DNA from: Candidatus Gastranaerophilales bacterium
Lineage (GTDB): Bacteria; Cyanobacteriota; Vampirovibrionia; Gastranaerophilales; Gastranaerophilaceae
Length of the DNA: 64,000 nt
Reading direction: 5' to 3'
Assembly (NCBI GenBank): GCA_944325665.1
Contig: CALVAY010000006.1
Location: forward strand, 1-64,000
This document shows positions 25,790-34,813 of this stretch, piece after piece (position 1 is the stretch's first letter; each line of letters opens with the position of its first letter). Both the position numbers and the translations under genes were made by a program. The notes under the pieces are model-generated. The model was not told the DNA's origin. It did no database searches and saw nothing but the letters and a program-made list of their open reading frames with translations.

Positions 25790-27317
25790 TTTTAAACCAA
25801 GATTTATTAAAAGCATTTATCATTTTGTAGCGTTTACAATAATCAATTAAATCTTGCTTGATTTCAGGCAACAAAATAAAAATTGCGATTAAGTTTGGCG
25901 CAGCCATTGCAAGCATTGTAGAGTCCGTAAAGTCAATAACGCTTTGAAGATTCATAGATGAACCAATAACGATAAAGACACAAAACATTATTTGATAAAC
26001 TTTTGTTCTTTTAAAGCCTTCACCAAACAAGTAACTCCAAGCTTTTTGACCGTAATAAGCCCAGCTTATTATAGTTGAAATTGCAAAAAGAATTATTACA
26101 ACCGCTAAAACATAAGGGAAGAATGGAAAAGTTCCCTCAAATGCAGCTGAAGTCAACTGCACGCCTGTAATTCCTTCGCGATAATTTAAATATTCCCCTG
26201 TAATAATTATCACAAAAGCAGTAACAGAGCATATTACAACCGTATCCAAAAAAGGCTCCATCAAAGAAACAAAGCCTTGTGATACAGGCTCTTTTGTCTT
26301 AACTGCCGCATAAGCAATCGGCGCAGAGCCTGAGCCAGCCTCATTAGACTGCACAGAGCGGCGAAAACCGATTATAATTGTACCAATAATGCCACCTGTA
26401 ACCGATTGAGGAGAAAAAGCCTCTCTAAATATTGTTGCTATTGCAGAAGGTATAGAGTTAAAATGTACTATGAATATTGCAATGGCAGCAACTAAATATA
26501 TTCCGCACATAATCGGAACTATTTTTGAAGTAACATTTGCTATCGATTTTATACCGCCGACAATTATAAGCCCGACTATTATAGCAACAATTAAGCCAAA
26601 AACCCAAGCATGATCGACAAAGAAGCTGTTTTGCCCCCCTGTGATATTTATAACTTGTTGTGTGGCTTGGTTAATTTGCAGCATATTACCGCCACCCAAT
26701 GCTCCGGGGACGCACATTAGTGCAAAAATTAATGCCAAAGGTTGACCCAACCATCTTAAACCTTTTCTTGTTAAGCCATGGGCAATATAGAACATAGGCC
26801 CGCCTGATACTGAGCCGTCAGGGTTAAATCTTCTGTATTTTACAGCAAGCGTGCATTCTAAAAATTTAGATGCCATACCGCAAATTGCGCCAAAAGCCAT
26901 CCAAAACATTGCACCGGGGCCGCCAATTGAAATAGCGATTGCAACACCTGCAATATTTCCAAGTCCGACAGTTCCTGAAAGGGCAGTTGCAAAAGCACCC
27001 ATAGAGCTTACTTCGCCATCTCTGTCGTTGTCGTGTTCTTTATGGTACTTGCCAAAAAGCTGTTTTAGAGAGTGCTTAAAGCCCCATATACCAATAAGCC
27101 TCAGATAAAAAGTGAAAAATATGCTGGATAAGATTAAGAATAAAATTATCACAGGCACGCTAATGTTGCCTATAACAATAGGTGTAAAAACAAGGTTTGA
27201 GAATGCATCCGAAAAAGGTGCAAAGTACTTATCTACACACTCGTTTACGCCTATTGCAAAAGCGTTTTGGGGAAGAAAAAATAACATTGTTAATGCTAAA
27301 AATAAATGTCTTATCAT
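25773..27317 (-). CDS. AGCS-family sodium:alanine/glycine symporter
   Basis: Inner-membrane sodium-coupled amino-acid uptake protein of 514 residues. About eleven hydrophobic segments are visible, with the family marks GTVGLGNIAGVAIAI, GGPGAMFWM, KFLECTLAVKYR and RSVQSNEAGSGSAPIAYA. The N-terminus looks like a signal peptide ending QNAFA, followed by a short extracellular stretch before the first membrane segment of the carrier. Start has GAGAGTGG upstream. The BioF-like gene overlaps its 3' end, so the two form a small operon; an alanine importer with an alanine-using enzyme would make sense, though this is inference. Confidence 0.93.
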   Translation of the reverse strand: MIRHLFLALTMLFFLPQNAFAIGVNECVDKYFAPFSDAFSNLVFTPIVIGNISVPVIILFLILSSIFFTFYLRLIGIWGFKHSLKQLFGKYHKEHDNDRDGEVSSMGAFATALSGTVGLGNIAGVAIAISIGGPGAMFWMAFGAICGMASKFLECTLAVKYRRFNPDGSVSGGPMFYIAHGLTRKGLRWLGQPLALIFALMCVPGALGGGNMLQINQATQQVINITGGQNSFFVDHAWVFGLIVAIIVGLIIVGGIKSIANVTSKIVPIMCGIYLVAAIAIFIVHFNSIPSAIATIFREAFSPQSVTGGIIGTIIIGFRRSVQSNEAGSGSAPIAYAAVKTKEPVSQGFVSLMEPFLDTVVICSVTAFVIIITGEYLNYREGITGVQLTSAAFEGTFPFFPYVLAVVIILFAISTIISWAYYGQKAWSYLFGEGFKRTKVYQIMFCVFIVIGSSMNLQSVIDFTDSTMLAMAAPNLIAIFILLPEIKQDLIDYCKRYKMINAFNKSWFKNEKLS

Positions 27318-27362
27318 TAAACCACTCTCTACTAAATAAAAAGACCTTGTCTATAATTACAT

Positions 27363-27398
27363 AAAAATGACCCGATGACAAACACTCGGGTCATTTTT
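27363..27398 (-). terminator. Terminator after LysM protein gene
   Basis: Perfect 13-bp stem AAAAATGACCCGA / TCGGGTCATTTTT with a 10-base loop. It lies 25 bases past the stop of the minus-strand LysM gene and before the AGCS gene on the same strand. Confidence 0.8.
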
Positions 27399-27422
27399 GT
27401 TACATAAATTTAAAAGTTTTTA

Positions 27423-27989
27423 CTATCTTGCACTGTCAACAGGGATTAAAATCACTTGTCCTATCTGCAATGAAGAAGGATTTGTAATATTATTCAACTG
27501 CTGAATAGCTTCAATTTTTTGAACATCATACTTACCGTAAAATCTGTAAACGATTTTATCTAAAGTATCACCGCTTTTAATTTCATATTTTTCTTCGCTC
27601 ACAACAGGGATACTGTCATTTGCAGCCGGAGCATCAGGTGCAATTACTGCAACATTAGCACTTTTTTGAGCTTGCGGTAAATTCATTTCTTCAACTTTAG
27701 GACTTCCGATTGTATTTGAAATACCTGCTATAAGAGAGATAAGTCCCATAAACAAAGCACCTGCAATAAAACCGATTAAAAGATAAACACCGGGGGCTTT
27801 TTGTTTTGAACTTCTTGTTTCAACCGTTGTCTTACCGACACTTCTCCAAAGCATATCAAGCTCGGGAGCTTTTTGGGGTTTTAAATAACGTGAATACTCA
27901 TTTCTATCCAAAGCCTGATATCTTGAGCTTTCAAGAGCTGACATATTTTCACGAGATAAGCCCGCTCTGTGTAAAGTTGAACTTTTCAT
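27423..27989 (-). CDS. Single-pass membrane protein with C-terminal LysM domain
   Basis: 188 residues: a polar, probably cytoplasmic N-terminal region (about 1-65), one membrane segment (VYLLIGFIAGALFMGLISLI, about 68-90), a Pro/Ala linker, and a C-terminal LysM domain (about 135-184; starts KYEIKSGDTLDKIVYRFYG and ends IGQVILIPV). LysM binds peptidoglycan N-acetylglucosamine, so the protein likely tethers the inner membrane to the wall. AGAGGT precedes the start. Monocistronic, with its own terminator. Confidence 0.85.
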   Translation of the reverse strand: MKSSTLHRAGLSRENMSALESSRYQALDRNEYSRYLKPQKAPELDMLWRSVGKTTVETRSSKQKAPGVYLLIGFIAGALFMGLISLIAGISNTIGSPKVEEMNLPQAQKSANVAVIAPDAPAANDSIPVVSEEKYEIKSGDTLDKIVYRFYGKYDVQKIEAIQQLNNITNPSSLQIGQVILIPVDSAR

Positions 27990-28084
27990 TAAGACCTCTT
28001 ACTTTTTTAACTTAAGTGTATGTTATTAAAAAAGTGTTCTTGAAGTCAAGATTGTTACATTGACAACATTAATAAATATTAACA

Positions 28085-28660
28085 TTACTTATCCAACTCG
28101 GCCAAATGCTTTTGCGCAGCATACATCATGGCATCAAACAGCCCCTTGTTTTTTTCGACATTAAAACCGCCTTCTTGTAAAAATTCTTTCAGCCTTGATT
28201 TATAAAGCTTAAACAAATCTTCGTTTGACATATCAAGAACTTTTGCAATGTTTTTCAACTCGCAATAATCAATCTGAAGGGGTTTTGCACCTCTTAGGAC
28301 ATCAACAAGATGTAAACGTTTTTTTCTTTCAAAAAGTCTTAAAAAATCTAATGTCGATAAATTTTTAGCTTTTATAAAATCCTTTAAGAACTCTAAATTT
28401 TCATTATAAACAGGCGGGTCTTGAGGTATTTGGTATTCAATGAAATCTTCGGGACAAATATCCATAACCGTGGCAATTCTCTCCAGCGTTGTTGTGCGAG
28501 AAGAAAATGGAATAGCTTCATCAATTAAATTGTAAACATAGGACAGGGTAACGCCAATCATTTGTGCAAAATCTTTTTTGTGAAGATTGTTTTTCTCAAG
28601 AAATCTGGCCACCTTGTAAGAACTCTTCTCGTTAATTATCGGTTTATTTTTCATTGACAT
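28085..28660 (-). CDS. Transcriptional regulator with tandem XRE-type helix-turn-helix domains
   Basis: 191 residues. The N-terminal domain (about 15-75) is a standard XRE fold (NLHKKDFAQMIGVTLSYVYNLI). A second, similar but weaker unit spans about 85-160 (KNLSTLDFLRLFERKK ... LKNIAKVLDMSNEDLF). No ligand or protease domain follows. GGAG at good spacing supports the start at 28660. Its targets are unknown; the intergenic region to pth holds a symmetric CCCCTTT/AAAGGGG pair that it could bind. Confidence 0.8.
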   Translation of the reverse strand: MSMKNKPIINEKSSYKVARFLEKNNLHKKDFAQMIGVTLSYVYNLIDEAIPFSSRTTTLERIATVMDICPEDFIEYQIPQDPPVYNENLEFLKDFIKAKNLSTLDFLRLFERKKRLHLVDVLRGAKPLQIDYCELKNIAKVLDMSNEDLFKLYKSRLKEFLQEGGFNVEKNKGLFDAMMYAAQKHLAELDK

Positions 28661-28696
28661 AATTCAACTCCGTCTAATATGATATTTTATAAATAA

Positions 28697-28744
28697 CCCC
28701 TTTATATTATTTTTTAATTAGCAAAAGGAGTAATCAAAAGGGGA
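28697..28744. promoter_or_regulatory. Inverted CCCCTTT / AAAGGGG pair between regulator and pth
   Basis: CCCCTTT (28697-28703) and AAAGGGG (28738-28744) are inverse copies 34 bases apart; a related AAAAGGAG lies at 28723-28730. They occupy the 104-base divergent region. They could be paired operator half-sites or act partly as ribosome binding signals for pth. Confidence 0.35.
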
Positions 28745-28764
28745 ATTATAAAGAAAGGTAAAAA

Positions 28765-29319
28765 ATGAAAGCCGTTATAGGTCTGGGCAATCCCGAGGTA
28801 AAGTATTTAAAAACAAGGCATAACGTTGGTTTTATGCTTTTAGATAAACTTCTTGAGAAGAATAATGTGGTCTTAAGTGAAAAGTTTCAGTCGTTCTTTG
28901 GGAAAAAAGATGACATATTATATCTTTTACCAAAAACGTATATGAACCTCTCGGGTCGTGCCGTTGTTGAGCTTATGAATTTTTACAAGCTTAATATAAA
29001 AGATATTATAGTAATTTGCGACGACACAACACTTGAGCTTGGCACATTAAGATTTAGAAAAGACGGTTCACACGGCGGACACAACGGACTAAAATCAATT
29101 ATAAATCTTACGGGCTCATCTGACTTTGACAGACTAAAAATAGGTGTTGGGCCAATACCAAATAATATTCCGATTGAAAATTTTGTTTTGGGAAATTTCA
29201 CAAAAGACGAAGAAGAAAAACTGAATAAAACACTTGAAGTTGCAAAAGATGCCGTTGAAGAGTATTTAAGGACAGATATTCAAACCGTTCAAAATAAATT
29301 TAATAAAAAGCATTTTTAA
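28765..29319 (+). CDS. pth: Peptidyl-tRNA hydrolase
   Basis: Releases peptides from tRNA that dropped off ribosomes; essential and cytoplasmic. The 184 residues show catalytic His19 in TRHNVGF, Asn9 in GLGNP, Asn67-region PKTYMNLSG, the DDTTLELG aspartate, and HGGHNGLKSI. Length is typical. AAAGG precedes the ATG. Confidence 0.97.
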   Translation: MKAVIGLGNPEVKYLKTRHNVGFMLLDKLLEKNNVVLSEKFQSFFGKKDDILYLLPKTYMNLSGRAVVELMNFYKLNIKDIIVICDDTTLELGTLRFRKDGSHGGHNGLKSIINLTGSSDFDRLKIGVGPIPNNIPIENFVLGNFTKDEEEKLNKTLEVAKDAVEEYLRTDIQTVQNKFNKKHF

Positions 29320-29322
29320 ATT

Positions 29323-29351
29323 TTGTACTTTTTAAAATAAAAAAGTATAAT
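29323..29351 (+). promoter_or_regulatory. Leaderless promoter of secreted protein at 29359
   Basis: TTGTAC (29323-29328), 17 bases, TATAAT (29346-29351), then 7 bases to ATG. A full -35/-10 pair with start-codon-proximal spacing and no Shine-Dalgarno site. Confidence 0.6.
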
Positions 29352-29358
29352 TTAATAT

Positions 29359-30084
29359 ATGAAAAAGTTTTTTGGAATTATCTTAGTTTTTATATTATTA
29401 CTCGGCACAATTTCTCCCTGTCTTGCAGATGAAGCAATTATCAAAAAAGACGGCAGCTTGAATATGCCGACAAAGAAAAGTTTTTTAGACTTTTTCAAAA
29501 AGAAGAAGGATAAGATTAAACAAACCGTTCAACCTGAACAAAACAAAGGTTACTATGGAATTTTACCCGACATCGAAAAAGATTTTGAGTACAAAAGAGA
29601 AACCATTCAAAGAATCGCCCCTAAGCAGTATAGCGAAAAGGAAATTAAAGACGGGTTTTTACTTAATGCACCGCTTGATGATCCGCTATTTTTGGATGTA
29701 ATTATTAAAAAAGACAAAACTTCCGATTATGTAAATGAGTTAATGAAAATCAAAAGAACTCTCGAAAAACTTCGTCAGTGCATAGTTGACAACTCCTCAA
29801 TACAATTTTTCAATGCAAATGTAAATGTATTGGATTTGCAGACCAAAAATCTTGAGAAAAAATTTGAACTTAGCGCATACTCGCAAACACCCAGCTACTT
29901 TGCGGTAAGGCACGTTAATTACAGTGCAAAACTTCTTGGCAACTTAAAGTACGACGCAAACTTTTATTCAAGATATATGCCAACTCAAGAGGGTGAGTAT
30001 TCAAAAGAAAACATTAACAATCGCTCTTTAGAGTTATTAAATGAAATTGAGCAGACAATTTTTGAAATAGGCAATGCCGAGTAA
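29359..30084 (+). CDS. Secreted protein of unknown function
   Basis: 241 residues with a signal peptide (hydrophobic core GIILVFILLLGTISP, likely cut after CLA near residue 23). The mature N-terminal part has a lysine-rich stretch (SFLDFFKKKKDKIKQTV); the rest is mostly helical with no recognised domain. The basic stretch ending KQTV recalls the other secreted protein at 15961, but overall relation is doubtful. Probably leaderless translation. Confidence 0.65.
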   Translation: MKKFFGIILVFILLLGTISPCLADEAIIKKDGSLNMPTKKSFLDFFKKKKDKIKQTVQPEQNKGYYGILPDIEKDFEYKRETIQRIAPKQYSEKEIKDGFLLNAPLDDPLFLDVIIKKDKTSDYVNELMKIKRTLEKLRQCIVDNSSIQFFNANVNVLDLQTKNLEKKFELSAYSQTPSYFAVRHVNYSAKLLGNLKYDANFYSRYMPTQEGEYSKENINNRSLELLNEIEQTIFEIGNAE

Positions 30085-30124
30085 GGTGATGTAAAAATTT
30101 AATAAAGCTTATACGCTTTATTCT

Positions 30125-31009
30125 ATGAAAAAAATATTGTTGAGTTTTGTGATTTTACTTTGTGCAAATATAACCCTTGCACAACCTTTGGTTGAAAACC
30201 TGCCGGACATACAATACAGAAATCCCGACGGGACGAATTTTACAAATGATTTTAGCTACCCGAAAATAACTCAAATTGAAAATTCAATTTTTCAAAGAAG
30301 TTATGAAAACGAACCTATTGAAATCAGATTAAAAAGGCTTGAGGAAAAATTTTTAGGCAAAGAAACGCCCGATATTTCACTATCACAGCGGGTAGAAAAT
30401 ATTGAGAATATAATTGACGAAAAAAGCGTTAATGAGCAAAGCCTTAAAACACTTTGTGAGCTTGAAAAGAAATTTTTTAAAAAAGAATATAAAAACGAAA
30501 ACCCGAGAATAAGAACTCAAAGGCTTGAAAGAATGCTTTTGGGGGCAAATCAACAGGGAGATTTAAACTCAAGAATTCAAACCGTAAAAATTGCCTCTAA
30601 CTCCTCAAACGGAAGCTACTATCAGCCAAATAACTACGGGTACAAAAACCCCAATATACAAACACCCCACTCAAATTACTACCAAAATGCTCAAAATAAC
30701 CAAGTAGGCTTTAAAAATACAATTAAAAACTTGTTTAATGTTTTCTCGGGCGGTGCTATGACAGGATACACGCCTTCGATAAATCAGGGTTATAATTATC
30801 CCTCGCTTTACAGCCGAGTACCAAATAACTACTCACAACCATATTGGGCAGGACAAAACCCGTATAACTATTCACAAGTAAGCTATCCTAACAATTACCA
30901 AAGGTTTTACGGTGAAGACAACGGGGATGAAATGTACTATTCTGACGGACAATACTATAAAAATTTTAAATCTACTGACGGTGGCTGCGGAGTAACAATA
31001 ATTAAATAA
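30125..31009 (+). CDS. Secreted protein with RLE-repeat segment and Tyr/Asn/Gln-rich tail
   Basis: 294 residues. Signal peptide ends near residue 19 (NITLAQP). Residues about 60-155 carry two to three imperfect helical repeats of the form R-L-x-R-L-E-x3-L/F-L-G followed by R-V/I-x2-I/V (RLKRLEEKFLG, RTQRLERMLLG). Similar repeats occur in exported proteins of cyanobacteria, from memory. The rest is low-complexity, rich in Tyr, Asn, Gln, Ser and Pro, and the end has two cysteines and a CGVTIIK tail. No function assigned. It follows the secreted protein at 29359 by 40 bases. Confidence 0.65.
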   Translation: MKKILLSFVILLCANITLAQPLVENLPDIQYRNPDGTNFTNDFSYPKITQIENSIFQRSYENEPIEIRLKRLEEKFLGKETPDISLSQRVENIENIIDEKSVNEQSLKTLCELEKKFFKKEYKNENPRIRTQRLERMLLGANQQGDLNSRIQTVKIASNSSNGSYYQPNNYGYKNPNIQTPHSNYYQNAQNNQVGFKNTIKNLFNVFSGGAMTGYTPSINQGYNYPSLYSRVPNNYSQPYWAGQNPYNYSQVSYPNNYQRFYGEDNGDEMYYSDGQYYKNFKSTDGGCGVTIIK

Positions 31010-31011
31010 TT

Positions 31012-31039
31012 TGTTAAATTATAAATAAAATTTTAAAAT
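31012..31039 (+). promoter_or_regulatory. Leaderless promoter candidate of comEC
   Basis: TTGTTA (31012-31017), 16 bases, TAAAAT (31034-31039), then 8 bases to the comEC ATG. The region is A+T-rich, so chance matches are possible. Confidence 0.4.
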
Positions 31040-31047
31040 ATTCTTTA

Positions 31048-33504
31048 ATGAATAATAAAACTTTATTTATAATTCTTATCTCAATATTTTACGTTTTTGG
31101 TATTTGCGCTTTCTTCTTTGAACTCAAAGTGCCATTTGCGCTCTTTTGTGCGACAATTTCAATAATTTTAATTTTCACAAACAAAATTTCAAGACTTTAT
31201 GCAACGCTTTTGTTTCTGGTATTTATTTTAGGTTTTATAAACACCGACAGAAACCTTAAACAACAAGACAGTCTTTCAAATATAAGAGCCTCTAATGTTG
31301 TTCTTTCAGGCAGAGTTGAAAGCATTCCGCAAATTATAAGCAGTAAAAATCAAGTCAAAATTTTTCTCAATGTAAATTCGGCAAAAATTTCAGATAAGAC
31401 TTTTAAGATAAAAGATACCAAAAGCCTTGTTGTTATTAACAATATTGCCAAAAATAATATTCAAATAGGCGATATTATTGAAACAAAAGGAAATTTAAGA
31501 CCGCCAAAGAAAGCAAGTAACCCTTCACAGTTTGATTATGCAAAATATTTACAGTACAAGGACACTTTTTCAATTTTATACAGTGAATATAAAGACTTAA
31601 AAGTGCTTCAAAAGTGCGAAAATTTTAGCAATGCAGAGGAATTTTGGTGGTTTATTCTGCAAAAATTTGACACAAAGAGAGATGAAATTATTGAAAAGCA
31701 CTCTAAAATTATTAAAAGCCCGAATTTAGAAATATTGGGCGGAATAGTTTTTGGTAACGAAGCAATAAATCCGCCCGATGAAATTAAACAGAATTTTATC
31801 TCCTCAGGACTTTTACACCTTCTTGCAGCAAGCGGCTTAAACGTTGCGTTAATTTTTGGTATTTGGTGGTTTTTAGCAACAAATCTTAGAGTTCCTTATG
31901 TTCTTGCAACATATTTAGGAATGTTTTTAATTGTTTTATATACCTTTATGACAGGCTTTCCGCCTTCAATTTTAAGGGCAGCCATAATGCTTTTGTTTGT
32001 TCTTTTGGGGCAGTTAATCGACAGACAAACAAAACCCGTGGCACTAATTTTCTTTGTGGGCTTCATAATGCTTCTTTTTGACCCCAAAATGTTCTTTGAC
32101 GTAGGTTTTCAGCTTTCTTTCGTTGTAACAATAGGCTTAATTTTAACGGTTGAGCCAATATGCTCAAAATTGGATAACGTAAATAAAAAATACATTGAAA
32201 AAATTAAAGACAAGGCAAGAATTATAAGAGTAATTTTACTGAGTATATGTCCAAAGGCACTTCTTGCAGCGTTTTTAGTACCACTTTGTGCTCAACTTTT
32301 TGTTGCACCGCTTCAAATGTATTACTTTAACACTTTTACCCCATGGAGCTTATTTGCAAACTTGTGTGTAGTTCCTTTTATAGGAATAATAAGCTTTTTG
32401 GGGTTTATAAGTTCAATAATTTGCGAGATTCCGTTTATAGGCAATTTTGCTCTTACAATGCTTGATACAATAATAAATCCGTTTTTAACCATTCTGATTA
32501 AAATATCCGAATTTTTCTCGAGCCTTGAGCGCTCTGTTCTTATTACACCTTCGCCTTTGATTTTTCAAATTTTAATTTATTGGGCGATTTTGTTGTTTTT
32601 AACTTTAAATATTGCAAAAAACTTTAAGAATAAACAATTTAAAGTAATTCTCTTGAGTTTAATTTTAGTACTTTTTGTATCTTGTATAAAATTTCAAAAC
32701 AAAAACCTTGAAATAATAACCTTTGATGTGGGTAACGCAGATGCAATTCTTGTAAAAACTCCAAACAGCAAGTATATATTAACAGATACGGCAATGTTAC
32801 CTTATAAAAGTGTATCGAGTGCAAAAAGTATAATTATTGAATACTTAAGAGATAAAAACATTAAAGAGTTGGAACTACTTGTTATCACCCACTTTGACGC
32901 TGACCACTGCGGCGGAGCATTAGATATTTTAAAAAATGTCAAAGTAAAAAACATAATTTTACAAAAAGATAACCCAAAAGAGTTGGCAGGCTTAGAAATT
33001 ATAAAATACTTAAAAGAAAACAATCTAAAATACACTCTTGCCGAGAATAACAAGGTTTTATACAAGGACAAAGATACTGAAATTAAAAGCTTTAGGGCAA
33101 ACTTAAAACTTAGCGAAAAAGACAGAGAAGATAACGAAAACTCTATTGTAATACAAATTAAAACAAAAGATGTAAACGCACTTTTGATGGGCGACTGCGG
33201 GGTTTTAGGGTATGAGGAGTTTAAAAATTATATAGGTAAAATTGATATTTTAAAAGTAGGACACCACGGCGCAAAAGAATCAGTAAATAAGGAAATGCTT
33301 GAAAGATTAAGCCCGAAATACTCTTTAATCTCAAGCGGCTACAATAAATACGGACATCCTTCTCACTTAACCTTAATGGAATTATCTAAAACAGATACCA
33401 AAATATTCTGTACAAAAAGCACAGGGGCAATAAAAATATCCGAGTGCAAAAACCACAACTGCAAAGTAGAAATATATAACAGGGGTTTTAAGAAATACCC
33501 TTAA
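31048..33504 (+). CDS. comEC: DNA uptake channel ComEC/Rec2
   Basis: Carries single-stranded DNA across the inner membrane during natural transformation. The 818 residues have an N-terminal membrane and OB-like region (about 1-190), the Competence membrane domain (about 225-540; LLAASGLNVALIF, GFPPSILRAAIML) and a C-terminal metallo-beta-lactamase-like domain with THFDADHCGG (about 614-623), GDCG and KVGHHGAKES. The full three-part architecture suggests a functional channel. No comEA, pilus or dprA gene is in the window. Its last codons lie inside a 12-bp inverted repeat. Confidence 0.93.
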   Translation: MNNKTLFIILISIFYVFGICAFFFELKVPFALFCATISIILIFTNKISRLYATLLFLVFILGFINTDRNLKQQDSLSNIRASNVVLSGRVESIPQIISSKNQVKIFLNVNSAKISDKTFKIKDTKSLVVINNIAKNNIQIGDIIETKGNLRPPKKASNPSQFDYAKYLQYKDTFSILYSEYKDLKVLQKCENFSNAEEFWWFILQKFDTKRDEIIEKHSKIIKSPNLEILGGIVFGNEAINPPDEIKQNFISSGLLHLLAASGLNVALIFGIWWFLATNLRVPYVLATYLGMFLIVLYTFMTGFPPSILRAAIMLLFVLLGQLIDRQTKPVALIFFVGFIMLLFDPKMFFDVGFQLSFVVTIGLILTVEPICSKLDNVNKKYIEKIKDKARIIRVILLSICPKALLAAFLVPLCAQLFVAPLQMYYFNTFTPWSLFANLCVVPFIGIISFLGFISSIICEIPFIGNFALTMLDTIINPFLTILIKISEFFSSLERSVLITPSPLIFQILIYWAILLFLTLNIAKNFKNKQFKVILLSLILVLFVSCIKFQNKNLEIITFDVGNADAILVKTPNSKYILTDTAMLPYKSVSSAKSIIIEYLRDKNIKELELLVITHFDADHCGGALDILKNVKVKNIILQKDNPKELAGLEIIKYLKENNLKYTLAENNKVLYKDKDTEIKSFRANLKLSEKDREDNENSIVIQIKTKDVNALLMGDCGVLGYEEFKNYIGKIDILKVGHHGAKESVNKEMLERLSPKYSLISSGYNKYGHPSHLTLMELSKTDTKIFCTKSTGAIKISECKNHNCKVEIYNRGFKKYP

Positions 33505-33511
33505 AACCCCT
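33481..33511. repeat. 12-bp inverted repeat at the comEC 3' end
   Basis: AGGGGTTTTAAG (33481-33492) and CTTAAAACCCCT (33500-33511) are exact inverse copies with a 7-base loop. The repeat covers the last comEC codons and stop. There is no T-tract on either side, so it is not a classic terminator; it may protect 3' ends or end both convergent transcripts. Confidence 0.55.
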
Positions 33512-33520
33512 AAAAATAAA

Positions 33521-34309
33521 CTAAATATCAACTTGAGCTATGATGTCATCATCCGCTTCAAAGTTAGAATAAACGTTTTGAACATCATCATGTTCTTCAA
33601 GCTTTTCTAATAACAGCATTATTTTTTTAGCAATTGAAACATCCGTTATTTCACAAGAGTTTGAAGGAATTCTTGTAAGTTCGGAGCTCTTTAGTTTATA
33701 GCCAAGTTTTTCAAGACCTTCAACGGTAGGCTGAAAACCTTCTACAGTAGTTGTAATTTTATATACACCTTCCTCTTCAACCACATCTTTCGGGTCAAAT
33801 TCCATACAATCTTCAAAAAGCTCGTCAAATGTGAACATTTTGACTTCTTCTTTAGATTTTTTATCGGGTTCTTTTGGTATATCAATTAAAATTTCGCCGA
33901 CAGGTTCAAATATCCAGCCTACACAACCTGTTTCACCAAGGTTACCGCCAAACTTTGTAAAGTAGCTTCTAACGTCCCCTGCTGTTCTGTTACGGTTATC
34001 TGTTGCAGCCTCGATAAACACGGCAACACCGCCTGCACCGTATCCTTCGTATGTAATTTCTTCGTAGTTTTCATTACTTCCGCCGCCTGCGCCTTTTTCG
34101 ATTGCCCTTTTAATTGTATCGTTGGGCAAACCGCCTGCTTTAGCCTTTTCAACCGCAGTTCTTAACCTGAAGTTACCGTTAATATCAGAGCCGCCGATTT
34201 TTGCGGCAATGATAATTTCTCTTGAAAATTTAGCAAAGCTGACACCTTTTGCAGCGTCTGTTTTTGCTTTTTTATGCTTAATATTAGCCCACTTAGAATG
34301 TCCTGACAT
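33521..34309 (-). CDS. YebC/PmpR family protein
   Basis: 262 residues with the family start SGHSKWANIKHKKAKTDAAK, then GGSDINGNFRLRTAVEKAK, and the three-domain length of YebC proteins. Members were long described as transcription regulators; some are reported to help ribosomes at proline stretches. The C-terminal part is a little longer than usual, with an acidic, Lys-rich insertion (about 160-175). AAGGA precedes the ATG. Monocistronic and divergent from the TPR-glutaredoxin pair. Confidence 0.92.
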   Translation of the reverse strand: MSGHSKWANIKHKKAKTDAAKGVSFAKFSREIIIAAKIGGSDINGNFRLRTAVEKAKAGGLPNDTIKRAIEKGAGGGSNENYEEITYEGYGAGGVAVFIEAATDNRNRTAGDVRSYFTKFGGNLGETGCVGWIFEPVGEILIDIPKEPDKKSKEEVKMFTFDELFEDCMEFDPKDVVEEEGVYKITTTVEGFQPTVEGLEKLGYKLKSSELTRIPSNSCEITDVSIAKKIMLLLEKLEEHDDVQNVYSNFEADDDIIAQVDI

Positions 34310-34337
34310 ACTATTTCCTTATTTTCTGTGTTTGCTA

Positions 34338-34343
34338 TATAAT
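34338..34343 (+). promoter_or_regulatory. Leaderless -10 box of TPR gene at 34352
   Basis: TATAAT followed by 8 bases and ATG, without a Shine-Dalgarno site. It lies within the 42-base gap to divergent yebC. Confidence 0.5.
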
Positions 34344-34351
34344 TAAACCAT

Positions 34352-34813
34352 ATGGAAAACGAACTTTCAAGAATAGATTACATAAGAGAATTAATAAATG
34401 ATTGCAGATATGATGATGCATTTGAGGCATTAGAGATTGCACAGGAAAAAGAGCCCGAAAATTGGGAACTTTTCTACGAATACGCACGTTTACAGTTTGA
34501 GCTGGGCGATTATTCAAGTGCGGTTGCAAATTATGAGGAACTTGTTGAGCATCATAAAAGTGCAATAATTTTCTACAACCTTGGCGAAGCCTATGAAGCC
34601 GACGGACAAACAGACAAGGCGATAGGGGCTTACCTAAAAGCCATAACAATTAATGAAAAATTTCCTTTTGCATACAAAAAGCTTGGCATGCTTTTTATGG
34701 CAAGAGGGGATATGGATGATGCAATAGAATATTTTGAAGACTATCTGAAATTAGACATAGCACAGGATGAAAAAGAGCTTGTTAGCAATGTTTTAAAAAG
34801 GATAGGAAAATGA
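34352..34813 (+). CDS. Tetratricopeptide repeat protein (153 residues)
   Basis: Cytoplasmic scaffold-type protein made of about four TPR units (for example YNLGEAYEADGQTDKAIGAY and KKLGMLFMARGDMDDAIEYF). No enzyme domain or signal peptide. It overlaps the glutaredoxin gene by four bases (ATGA), so the two are translationally coupled; a functional link is possible but cannot be shown. Confidence 0.85.
   Translation: MENELSRIDYIRELINDCRYDDAFEALEIAQEKEPENWELFYEYARLQFELGDYSSAVANYEELVEHHKSAIIFYNLGEAYEADGQTDKAIGAYLKAITINEKFPFAYKKLGMLFMARGDMDDAIEYFEDYLKLDIAQDEKELVSNVLKRIGK

Noticed and set aside
30125-31009. RLE repeat region as a CRISPR-like or DNA repeat
   Set aside because: The periodicity is in the protein only; the DNA repeats are not conserved.
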